Source: Tannerella sp.
Lineage (GTDB): Bacteria; Bacteroidota; Bacteroidia; Bacteroidales; Tannerellaceae
Length of the DNA: 64,000 nucleotides
Reading direction: 5' to 3'
NCBI GenBank assembly: GCA_031285565.1
Contig: JAITVY010000030.1
Location: 1 to 64,000 of the forward strand
Each line of letters begins with the position of its first letter. Position 1 is the stretch's first letter. The notes below the pieces were generated by a model. It saw nothing but the letters and a program-made list of their open reading frames with translations, was not told where the DNA came from and searched no databases. Shown one piece after another: positions 8,740-15,988 of the stretch. A program made the translations under genes and the position numbers.

Positions 8740-9648
8740 TCAAAGCAACTGATCATTATTTTTCAAAAGCCGGTCTTCACAATTAAAAAAACCGTCAATA
8801 CTGATATCACCGTTCTTATTGACTTCTACAATGGCAAAACTATTATTATCAGGAAAACTTCCTTCAATCATACCTTTCATTGTCCAGTAATGAATACCGT
8901 TTCTGAAACTGTAATTTCCGGGATGATGATGTCCCTGAAATACAGCCAATACATTTTCGTAGTTTTCAAGTATAGGAATAACCTCATCCGCATTCCCGAC
9001 ACAAAGATCTTTTCCCACATCAGAAAACGAATCCAGAAGCTGATGGACAAAAATAAGAACCGGCTGTTGATCCAATAACAGTTCTTTCTGCAGCCATTCC
9101 TGCTGGCTTTTAGGAATATAGGCTTTTGTCCAGTCAAAGTTGCCCGTATCATACGGTGAACCGTCTTCACTATAATTAGCATCCAGCACAATGCATTTTA
9201 TACCTCCGCTGACAAATGAATAATTCGCTTTTTTATCAGCATCTCCATGATTCGAAGTACGGTTTAAAAATTCCTCTTTGGAAATAGAATCCATATCATG
9301 GTTTCCCAATACATGATAAACCGGGCCGTTGAATGTCTGATAAACAGCTTCTATCGTATCCAGGTATCTCAATGTACCATCTCTTTCCGGCTCACTATCC
9401 TGATCTTTGAAATCACCCAATTCAATTATAAAATCAAGATCAGACCGGTTAAAAACCTCAATCGCATTTTTCAGCTTATCAATAGATTGCTTAAAATAAC
9501 GTGTCCCGTATGAATCACGTTCCGAATAATGAATATCTGTAATAATACCGAAACGTAATGAATCAGAATGTTCATTCAATAGAAACGGACTATAAGATGA
9601 TAATATTACGCCTCCCATTGCCCTTTTTAAAAATATACGTCTGTCCAT
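8740..9648 (-). CDS. calcineurin-like metallophosphoesterase, probable Tat substrate
   Basis: A 302-residue protein. The metal-binding motifs appear in order: DIH (Asp38, His40), GDF (Asp79), GNHD (Asn116, His117), a later VHQ histidine, and the closing GHHH. The N-terminus MDRRIFLKRAMGGVIL carries a twin-arginine motif (RRIFLK) and a hydrophobic stretch, so export folded through Tat is likely. The family hydrolyses phosphodiesters or phosphomonoesters with two metal ions; the substrate cannot be told. It heads a two-gene unit with the SH3b protein. Confidence 0.88.
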   Translation of the reverse strand: MDRRIFLKRAMGGVILSSYSPFLLNEHSDSLRFGIITDIHYSERDSYGTRYFKQSIDKLKNAIEVFNRSDLDFIIELGDFKDQDSEPERDGTLRYLDTIEAVYQTFNGPVYHVLGNHDMDSISKEEFLNRTSNHGDADKKANYSFVSGGIKCIVLDANYSEDGSPYDTGNFDWTKAYIPKSQQEWLQKELLLDQQPVLIFVHQLLDSFSDVGKDLCVGNADEVIPILENYENVLAVFQGHHHPGNYSFRNGIHYWTMKGMIEGSFPDNNSFAIVEVNKNGDISIDGFFNCEDRLLKNNDQLL

Positions 9649-9755
9649 AATAATTTCTCATCTTAGATTTGTACTGATTGTGCGAATATACAAAATTCTA
9701 GCTGTTTTTACTGGAAACCAAGTCGCTGTTAGGAATTAAAATAAACTTTTGCAGT

Positions 9756-10358
9756 TTATAGATTTTCAATAAAAATAATCAGACCGTTAAACATCATTTG
9801 AACCCCGATGGCAGCAACAATCAATCCTATGATACGAATCAACGGCATTAAGATGTTGTATTTGGTAAGCACTTTTCCAATAGGTTCGGCAAACCACATT
9901 ACCAGCCAGTTAACGGCAATAGCCAAAAGAACAGCACCTACTGTAATCCATTTGCCACACATCGACGGCATCGAAACAACAGCAGTTATCGTGGCCGGGC
10001 CTGCAATCATCGGTACTGCTAAAGGAACAGCAATAATATCTTTTATTTCCATACCATCTCCGATCGTAAGAAACGTGCCTTTCTGTAAACCCATCAGACC
10101 ATTATATAATAACACCAATCCGCAAGTGAATTGAAAGGCATATATTTGGAGATGGAAAAAATAACTCAGCACAAACTCCCCGACAAAAAGAAAGATCATT
10201 AACACCATCAGTGCTGTCAGATTCGACCGGTTCACGATCTTTTGTAATTCACTCCGATTATAATGATCGCGAAGTGCCATGGTTACAAATAGTTTCTGAA
10301 ACGGATTGACCAAAGCCAGGAAAGCGATAAATGCACTTAATAATTCTTTAAATTGCAT
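9756..10358 (-). CDS. MarC family integral membrane protein
   Basis: A 200-residue protein with about six transmembrane helices. It has the MarC/UPF0056 signature: N-terminal ALVNPFQKLFV, a central MIAGPATITAVVSM, and a C-terminal RIIGLIVAAIGVQMMFNG. Length is normal for the family (about 200-220). MarC proteins sit in the inner membrane; the original link to multiple antibiotic resistance was not upheld and the function is unknown. It starts 3 bp after the stop of the YeiH-type exporter gene, so the two are almost certainly cotranscribed. Confidence 0.9.
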   Translation of the reverse strand: MQFKELLSAFIAFLALVNPFQKLFVTMALRDHYNRSELQKIVNRSNLTALMVLMIFLFVGEFVLSYFFHLQIYAFQFTCGLVLLYNGLMGLQKGTFLTIGDGMEIKDIIAVPLAVPMIAGPATITAVVSMPSMCGKWITVGAVLLAIAVNWLVMWFAEPIGKVLTKYNILMPLIRIIGLIVAAIGVQMMFNGLIIFIENL

Positions 10359-10361
10359 AAG

Positions 10362-11264
10362 TCAGAGGATTATAAGTAATGAAATAATTGAAATCAACAA
10401 CCATAATGCTATACCAAGTGCGATAGGCTTTGCACCCACTTCTTTGATCGCACTCAAACTCATATTACTCCCAATCAGGAACAGCGTCATCGACAGTAAT
10501 TTGTGTGAAAGTACCGAAACCGATTGAAGAAACATTTCAGGAAGTGCGACATAACTGGCAACCATCATAGCCGCGATAAAGAAGAGGATAAACCACGGAA
10601 ATGATATTTTCCGTTTATCGTTGTTATGAAAAAATGACATTGAGACAAACGAAAGAGGGATGATCCAAAGGGTTCGGGTCAGTTTAACCGTTGTAGCCAA
10701 TGCCAATGCCTGGGACCCATACATCGCTCCGGCTCCGACCACCGAACTGGTGTCGTGGATGGCAATAGCTGCCCACCAACCAAACTGTTCCTCTGTCATT
10801 CCCAGCCAATGACCAATAGCAGGAAACAACAACAAAGCGATTGCATTTAATGTAAAAATCACGGCTAACGACACAGATGTTTCATTGTTGTCAGCATTGA
10901 CAACAGGAGCTACCGCAGCAATAGCGCTTCCTCCGCAGATAGCTGTACCGCAAGAAAGCAGGTAAGACAATTTAGGCGGTAGCTTCAACCATTTGCCCAA
11001 TAAAGCTCCAGCAAGCAGTACAACAGAGACTGACACCACAGTAAACAGCAACCCCTCCCTACCCGTTTTAAGTGCCGTATGGAAATTAAGTCCGAATCCA
11101 AGCCCTACAACTGCAACTTGCAATAAGTACTTTGAGACAATTCCGGTAAGTTTGGCATAAGGATTTTTGAAAAACAACGCAAAACCGATCCCTCCAAACA
11201 AAGCGATAGCAGGGGAAACAAACGCAGACGCGATAAAAAGAGATATGAATAAGAAATGTATCAT
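10362..11264 (-). CDS. YeiH/UPF0324 family putative exporter
   Basis: A 300-residue inner-membrane protein with about ten hydrophobic helices. Family marks include FGGIGFALF near the start, LLSCGTAICGGSAIAA in the middle, IHDTSSVVGAGAMYG, and LFLIGSNMSLSAI near the end. In enterobacteria YeiH is paired with a LysR regulator and called a putative sulfate or anion exporter; the substrate is not established. Here a LysR gene lies immediately upstream in the same direction and marC downstream. A -7-like TAACTTTG box on the minus strand (11286-11293) lies 22-29 bp before the start codon. Confidence 0.9.
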   Translation of the reverse strand: MIHFLFISLFIASAFVSPAIALFGGIGFALFFKNPYAKLTGIVSKYLLQVAVVGLGFGLNFHTALKTGREGLLFTVVSVSVVLLAGALLGKWLKLPPKLSYLLSCGTAICGGSAIAAVAPVVNADNNETSVSLAVIFTLNAIALLLFPAIGHWLGMTEEQFGWWAAIAIHDTSSVVGAGAMYGSQALALATTVKLTRTLWIIPLSFVSMSFFHNNDKRKISFPWFILFFIAAMMVASYVALPEMFLQSVSVLSHKLLSMTLFLIGSNMSLSAIKEVGAKPIALGIALWLLISIISLLIIL

Positions 11265-11285
11265 TGCAGGCTTTATTTAATGCTG

Positions 11286-11321
11286 CAAAGTTACAGGGGC
11301 AAGTGTAATTATAGTGATACA
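11286..11321 (-). promoter_or_regulatory. possible exporter promoter and LysR-type site
   Basis: On the minus strand a TAACTTTG box (11293 to 11286) fits the Bacteroidetes -7 consensus TAnnTTTG. Just upstream, 11304-11321 reads TGTAATTATAGTGATACA, whose ends form a TGTA/TACA inverted repeat with the T-N11-A spacing of LysR boxes. Both are short and could be chance matches. Confidence 0.35.
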
Positions 11322-11347
11322 ATTTTTCTATAAGCAATAACAAAAAG

Positions 11348-12229
11348 TTATAGTTCACGAACAAGAAATCGCAAAAATCGTTCCTGTATTTCGGAATAAG
11401 CGCCATGATTTACCACATACGCGAATTCGCGCCCCAGTTCAAATCCATTTATTTCAACTACTTTGAACGTATTACGCAATAATTCTTTGGCTACGGCAGA
11501 AATGGAAACAATAGCAAAAACAGAAGGGCTGTTTTCTATAAACAACTTGATGCTCTCTGTACTGCCAAGTTGAAGTAATATGTTCATTTGCGAAATTTTT
11601 TTGTTGTGCCGTATCAATTCCTGTTCTATAACTTCCAATGTCCCCGAGCCTGTCTCACGTAAAACCAAAGGTAGTGCAATCAATTCGTCAAGCGATATTT
11701 CATCCCCAATTTTATTGTTCACACCTGTTATCAATACCAGTTCGTCTTTCTGGAAAGCCGTATATTTCAACGATTGCTTGCGGTGTGCTCCCTCAACAAG
11801 CCCGATGTCTATTTCATGTTTCTCCAGCGCTTGTTCAATCTGTTCCGTATTTCCGGAAGTAACCGTAAGTTTTACATCCGGAAACCTCGAAATAAATTTC
11901 GCTATGATAGGCGGAAGTATGTACTGTGCTATAGTTGTACTGGCTCCTATACTCAATTCGCCCGAGAAATTCCCGGTCAGCAGATTCATTTCCAATTGTA
12001 AATTGTGATACGTTTCCAGTATAGTTTCGGCATATCTGAGCAAGGTTTCGCCTGAAACAGTAAGTTTGACTTTATGACCTGAACGTTCAAAAAGTTGTGT
12101 TTTATAAGCTGATTCCAGTTCCCGGATATGGCGGGATATGGCAGGCTGGGAAATATGCAGCTCGCTTGCAGCCCTGGTAAAATTTAGATTATGAGCTACG
12201 CATACAAATACAGTCAGACGAAAATCCAC
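11348..12229 (-). CDS. LysR family transcriptional regulator
   Basis: A 293-residue regulator beginning with GTG. Residues 1-60 are the winged helix-turn-helix (NFTRAASELHISQPAISRHI, then LFERSGHKVKLT). A LysR substrate-binding domain follows (about 88-293; LSIGASTTIAQYILPPII, the small-molecule fold used by CysB/CbbR-like regulators). It lies 83 bp upstream of the YeiH-type exporter gene, the arrangement seen for YeiE/YeiH, so it very likely controls that gene. A perfect 13-bp inverted repeat covers its own promoter and ends one base before its start codon, which points to autoregulation. Confidence 0.92.
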   Translation of the reverse strand: MDFRLTVFVCVAHNLNFTRAASELHISQPAISRHIRELESAYKTQLFERSGHKVKLTVSGETLLRYAETILETYHNLQLEMNLLTGNFSGELSIGASTTIAQYILPPIIAKFISRFPDVKLTVTSGNTEQIEQALEKHEIDIGLVEGAHRKQSLKYTAFQKDELVLITGVNNKIGDEISLDELIALPLVLRETGSGTLEVIEQELIRHNKKISQMNILLQLGSTESIKLFIENSPSVFAIVSISAVAKELLRNTFKVVEINGFELGREFAYVVNHGAYSEIQERFLRFLVREL

Positions 12230-12258
12230 CTTTGTAATAACATTTTGTTATTACAAAG
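12230..12258 (-). promoter_or_regulatory. palindromic operator at LysR gene promoter
   Basis: CTTTGTAATAACA (12230-12242), a 3-bp spacer and TGTTATTACAAAG (12246-12258) form a perfect inverted repeat. On the minus strand a TATCTTTG -7 box (12261 to 12254) overlaps its outer arm, and the LysR start codon begins at 12229. A protein bound here would block the promoter, so negative autoregulation by the LysR protein is the simplest reading. Confidence 0.65.
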
Positions 12259-12310
12259 ATAGAAAAAGAATCCGACGATTACTTGAGAATTATCAAAAAC
12301 CCATAAACAA

Positions 12311-12826
12311 TCACCCTTGATAAACTTCAATAGACTTATTGACAACTTCTAACGTCGGCATAATCGTTCGGTTATACGGACCGATTTCCCGGACAATAAA
12401 GTCGGTCATGATCACTTTGTCACCAATCACCCGCGCACTTGTAAAATAATACTGAGTCTCTTCATCCACCTTAAAACTCTTCCGGATGAACTGATCCGTG
12501 ACAACTAAATCATCATAAGGTTCATAGCCACCTTCTTTCACAAACACCTCATAGAGGTTCAACTTCAACTCTTCAAAAAAGTGTTTGTCAATAGCGTTAC
12601 CTTTCCACTCTGTTTGATAGTTGGTAATCGTTATCATTTTTTTTCCATCATCTGTTTTTGCCCTGAACTTATCGCTTTCATAAGGGACAAACTCTACAGG
12701 TAATTTCATCACAAAAAAATTATCAACTAAATGAGGGCGCAACTCAAGCTGAAATTCAACACTTCCTTTTTCGGCTTCAGTGCGTTTTATTTCACTCGTC
12801 TTTTTCTTTTTAAAAAATGAAAACAT
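12311..12826 (-). CDS. hypothetical protein
   Basis: A 171-residue protein if started at ATG 12826 (MFSFFKKKKTSE); an ATG 12 codons upstream is also open. There is no signal peptide or membrane helix after the lysine-rich start. The body has alternating beta-like segments (VEFQLELRPHLVDNFF, KKMITITNYQTEW) and a VFVKEGGYEPYDDL segment. The composition suggests a cytoplasmic alpha/beta protein. I recognise no family. It stands alone between the LysR gene and a repeat-bearing spacer. Confidence 0.6.
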   Translation of the reverse strand: MFSFFKKKKTSEIKRTEAEKGSVEFQLELRPHLVDNFFVMKLPVEFVPYESDKFRAKTDDGKKMITITNYQTEWKGNAIDKHFFEELKLNLYEVFVKEGGYEPYDDLVVTDQFIRKSFKVDEETQYYFTSARVIGDKVIMTDFIVREIGPYNRTIMPTLEVVNKSIEVYQG

Positions 12827-12910
12827 AACAATACGGTTTATTAACTTATTTAATGATGCCATTTTATTCGATATTCCATAAATCTAATTACAGCATTGTT
12901 ATGTAACAAT

Positions 12911-13043
12911 CAGCACCCAAAATCACTCTTCCCTGACCTTGTGTGGTGAGCCTTCAAGAATGGTAAATGGAAAGTAAATGGAAGCCAATCACTAAAGCAG
13001 ACAGTACCCAAAATCACCCTTCTTCGACCTTGTGTGGTGAGCC
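12911..13043. repeat. 42-bp direct repeat pair overlapping repeat element copy 1
   Basis: Two near-identical 42-bp segments lie at 12911-12952 and 13002-13043, 91 bp apart. Both run from CAG-ACCCAAAATCAC into GACCTTGTGTGGTGAGCC. The second leads into the full palindromic element that follows; the first is followed by unrelated sequence, so it looks like a duplicated or abandoned left end. Confidence 0.75.
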
Positions 13044-13228
13044 GACAGAGCCGTGAAGAAAGGCGTTAAGAAAAATCCGCTGTCTGAAAGTGCCGTTTAA
13101 GCGAGAGCAGAAGACAAGTTTACTTGTGTTTTGCCGAGTGAAGGCACTTCGCTGTGATAACAGCAAAATGCCGAGTTCGGATTTTTTAGACTTTCAAACG
13201 AGCTCTGTCGAGTGAAGCACACAAAGTC
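13026..13228. repeat. ~203-bp imperfect palindromic repeat, copy 1
   Basis: The outer ends GACCTTGTGTG (13026-13036) and CACACAAAGTC (13218-13228) pair at 10 of 11 positions. Inside, CGACAGAGC (13043-13051) pairs with GCTCTGTCG (13202-13210) and AAAAATCCG (13071-13079) with CGGATTTTT (13178-13186). GAAAGTGCC (13086-13094) pairs with GGCACTTC (13143-13150). GCAGAAGACAAG (13107-13118) pairs 10/12 with 13123-13134 around a TTTA loop. A second copy lies at 15634-15838. No protein is encoded. It sits just past the stop codon of the beta-galactosidase gene. Confidence 0.85.
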
Positions 13229-13238
13229 TTGTTCTTTG

Positions 13239-13262
13239 CTACTTTGCAACAAGGCAAAGTAG
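13239..13262. terminator. hairpin after beta-galactosidase gene
   Basis: CTACTTTGC (13239-13247) and GCAAAGTAG (13254-13262) form a perfect 9-bp stem with a 6-nt loop, starting 11 bp past the stop of the minus-strand beta-galactosidase gene. No T-run follows on the minus strand, so termination is uncertain; it may be part of the adjoining repeat. Confidence 0.45.
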
Positions 13263-13273
13263 GGAAAATGAAA

Positions 13274-15598
13274 CTACTTCTTAAACGCCTCCATCTTCAA
13301 ATAAACACGATAATCCTTTATCATCCCTGTTTTATTAGCTTCCGCGCGTGGCAGATAAGAAAACCCGGTAATCACCTTTTCTTCACCCAGATCAATCACA
13401 ATCTGATGCGGATGAGCAGGCTTGATCGTTGAATAATCCGTATGCCAGAAAGTTGATTCCTGAAGATCGAAAACATTACTTGCTATATTATTGGCTTCAT
13501 TTGTTTCTTCGCTGTCGGCATATACCACTTTCCAGTGCTGACGCGACACATTCTTGCCATCTTCGCCGGTTAGTTCCAGTTCCGCTATGGCAGCAAAATC
13601 ATCCCCGCCATGTGTATTCAATGTCTCCAGACAAATATAACGGATTTTTTCGCCCTGATTGAATTTTACCTGTTGCCATCCGTTTCCGGGTTTGAACGAA
13701 CCAGTCAGATAGACTTTTTCTTCCGACAAATCAAGATTCTCCCCCAATTTGCGGTGTGTATAAGCACCGTTACCACTCAACTGATCCAATATAGGTTGCC
13801 GTAAGCCTTCGGTTTTAGCTTCCTTAGGAGATGCCAGGTCAAAAATAATGATCTCATTCTCTCCCTCTTTTAGCCAACATCCCGGTAAATACAATGTCTG
13901 TTGTGGCCCAATTTCCCAATAACGTCCCAGCGCATGTCCGTTTACCCAAACAAGACCTTTACTCCATTTGCTCATATCCAGAAATGTATCTCCGGCCTTT
14001 TCAACTGTAAAAGTACCTTTATAATATGCCGACTTATCCTTTACAATGCCTGATACCACATACTTCTTATCTTTTGCAAAATCATACTCAACCGGGAAAA
14101 AGTAAACCTGCCAGTCTTTTTTCTCTACACCATCAATTTCAACCTTTTCAGTAATACCCTTCCAATCATATATACCTTTTCCGAAATTCATACGTCCCAT
14201 CGGTTCTACCAATATATCAAGTACGGCACCTTCGGCCACCGGAGGCAATATAACCATCCCTTCTCCTTTCATACGACTCAAAGTCGCGATTCTTTTGCCA
14301 TCTACAAATACCTGTGTCCAATCATGTGCTTCGGTAATAAGCATCGTCTGTTCCTTATCCGATTTAGCAAGTTGTGTACGATACATCACACTTCCCCATC
14401 CGAAATCAAAAAACTCCATTGCCTTTACATTTTCACTGATTTTCGGCTCTGGTAAATTATCAAATAAAGAAGCCGTTTCTGTTAATTCAAAAGCAGGAAT
14501 ATGAATCGTTGGTATTGAATCCGGAACTTCACTCAGTTTTTCTCCTTCGGGAAGATATTGCTCCAGTAACTTACGCACTTCATAATATTTAGGAGTAGCC
14601 CTACCCGACTCTCCGATAGGTGCATCATAATCGTAAGATGTACATGTTGGAGAAAAATTCGGGAAGTTTGCACCGGCCCAATGTCCGAAACTCGTTCCGC
14701 CATGCGTCATATACAAACTGAATGAAATATTACGGTCCAGCATTTCTTTCATTCCTTTTACCAGTTCTTCCGCACTCCGGGTTTCATGCTGTGCACCCCA
14801 GTGATCAAACCAACCCGACCAGAACTCACTACACATAAGCGGTGTATTCGGACGCAATTCTAACAATCTCCTAAACTGATCGTCAATATTAGCGCCGGTA
14901 CCGAAATTGATAGTCCACACTAGATCATCAAGCGCATTATTCTCAAAATTGGAATTCCAGTCACACTGGAACAACGGCACATCTGTGAATCCGGCACCCT
15001 TTACAATATCACGTATTTCAGCAACATACGGTTTATCAGTTCCAAATGCTCCATATTCGTTTTCTACCTGTACCATAATGATGTTTCCGCCTTTGGTGAT
15101 CTGCTGATCAGCCAGTTGTTTGCCAACTTCATTCATAAACAATCGCGTACGCTCCATATAATACGGATCTTGCTCACGTAGTTTAATATCGCCCTTTTTG
15201 AGCAACCACCAAGGCAATCCACCCATCTCCCACTCAGCACAAACATAAGGTCCGGGACGAACAATCACATATAAATCATTTTCCTGTGCCAAACGGCAAA
15301 AAGCCGCAATATCCTTTTGTCCGGTGAAATCATATACCCCTTCTTCCTCTTCATGATAATTCCAGAATATATACAAACAAACCGTATTCATACCAAGCGC
15401 CTTACACATCTGTATACGGTGCTCCCAGTATTCTTTCGGAATACGCGGATAATGGATTTCGGCCGCTTTAACCACAAAAGGTTCTCCATTCAGGAGAAAA
15501 GTCTTATCACCTATCTCAAATGAGCCTGAAGCCTCTTTTTGAGAACATCCTGATACTAAAACAAGGAAAATACCTAAAATAAGAAATAACTTTTTCAT
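13274..15598 (-). CDS. GH35 beta-galactosidase lipoprotein
   Basis: A 774-residue exported enzyme. ATG 15598 starts a lipoprotein signal (MKKLFLILGIFLVLVSGC, Cys18); the longer frame reads back into the upstream repeat and is rejected. Residues about 32-350 are the GH35 barrel: EIHYPRIPKEYW, RPGPYVCAEWEMGGLPWWL, the acid/base glutamate in VENEYG (Glu181) and the nucleophile in SEFWSGW (Glu258). Beta-sandwich domains follow, and the last 130 residues resemble a discoidin/F5-8C carbohydrate-binding module. It should release terminal beta-galactose from glycans in the periplasm or at the surface. It lies downstream of, and in line with, the GH127/GH43 gene. Confidence 0.93.
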   Translation of the reverse strand: MKKLFLILGIFLVLVSGCSQKEASGSFEIGDKTFLLNGEPFVVKAAEIHYPRIPKEYWEHRIQMCKALGMNTVCLYIFWNYHEEEEGVYDFTGQKDIAAFCRLAQENDLYVIVRPGPYVCAEWEMGGLPWWLLKKGDIKLREQDPYYMERTRLFMNEVGKQLADQQITKGGNIIMVQVENEYGAFGTDKPYVAEIRDIVKGAGFTDVPLFQCDWNSNFENNALDDLVWTINFGTGANIDDQFRRLLELRPNTPLMCSEFWSGWFDHWGAQHETRSAEELVKGMKEMLDRNISFSLYMTHGGTSFGHWAGANFPNFSPTCTSYDYDAPIGESGRATPKYYEVRKLLEQYLPEGEKLSEVPDSIPTIHIPAFELTETASLFDNLPEPKISENVKAMEFFDFGWGSVMYRTQLAKSDKEQTMLITEAHDWTQVFVDGKRIATLSRMKGEGMVILPPVAEGAVLDILVEPMGRMNFGKGIYDWKGITEKVEIDGVEKKDWQVYFFPVEYDFAKDKKYVVSGIVKDKSAYYKGTFTVEKAGDTFLDMSKWSKGLVWVNGHALGRYWEIGPQQTLYLPGCWLKEGENEIIIFDLASPKEAKTEGLRQPILDQLSGNGAYTHRKLGENLDLSEEKVYLTGSFKPGNGWQQVKFNQGEKIRYICLETLNTHGGDDFAAIAELELTGEDGKNVSRQHWKVVYADSEETNEANNIASNVFDLQESTFWHTDYSTIKPAHPHQIVIDLGEEKVITGFSYLPRAEANKTGMIKDYRVYLKMEAFKK

Positions 15599-15633
15599 AC
15601 GATAATATTTTATTTTTATTACATCCGTCCTAC

Positions 15634-15838
15634 GACCTTGTGTGGTGAGCCATAAAACAAGTGATAACAGTGTCAAAATCTATGCTGTCTGAAAGTGCCG
15701 TTTAAGCAAGAGCATAATACAAGTAAACTTGTCTTCTGCCGAGTGTAGGCACTTCGCTGTGATAACAACAAGGCTGAAAGCACGAGTTCATAGATTTTAG
15801 CTGCTGAGAGCAGTTTTATGAGTGAAGCACACACAGTC
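15634..15838. repeat. ~205-bp imperfect palindromic repeat, copy 2
   Basis: It has the same ends (GACCTTGTGTGGTGAGCC at 15634-15651; GTGAAGCACACACAGTC at 15822-15838) and the same core (from GCTGTCTGAAAGTGCCG at 15684) as copy 1. The intermediate arms differ from copy 1 but still pair with each other: CATAAAAC (15651-15658) with GTTTTATG (15813-15820), and AAAATCTATG (15675-15684) with CATAGATTTT (15789-15798). The core hairpin at 15712-15739 keeps 10/12 pairing around a TAAA loop. It lies between the GH127/GH43 stop and the GH35 start. Confidence 0.85.
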
Positions 15839-15954
15839 TTGACTTTTAGTGACTCTTGGGTTAAGCCAAAAGTTACAAAATCGTAACATAGGCTTCAATG
15901 CGATAAATTTGCGACTTTACCTTGTTGCAAATCGGAATGACGATTAGTATCTTT

Positions 15955-15986
15955 AATTGTCAATTGTCCACTGTCAATTGACAATT
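15955..15986. terminator. AATTGTCAATTG-type inverted repeat after GH127/GH43 gene
   Basis: AATTGTCAATTG (15955-15966) and CAATTGACAATT (15975-15986) are perfectly complementary around an 8-nt loop. It lies 2 bp past the stop codon of the minus-strand glycosidase gene. The same motif family recurs at 28659-28745. It is probably a transcription end or 3' stabilising hairpin; there is no clear T-run. Confidence 0.5.
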
Positions 15987-15988
15987 AA

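Noticed and set aside
8877-9191. Minus-strand open frame of 104 codons
   Set aside because: It is out of frame within the calcineurin-like phosphoesterase gene, whose motifs are all intact in the main frame.
11086-11406. Open frame of 106 codons on the minus strand spanning the LysR/exporter junction
   Set aside because: It overlaps the start of the exporter and the end of the LysR gene in another frame and has no family resemblance; both overlapped genes are well supported.
15599-15676. Longer N-terminus of the GH35 beta-galactosidase
   Set aside because: The extra 26 codons read into the conserved end of the palindromic repeat and precede a perfect lipoprotein signal, so they are not coding.
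13026-15838. Insertion sequence or transposon bounded by the two palindromic repeats
   Set aside because: The two copies are in the same orientation around a GH35 gene, with no transposase and differing arms, so a composite transposon is not supported.
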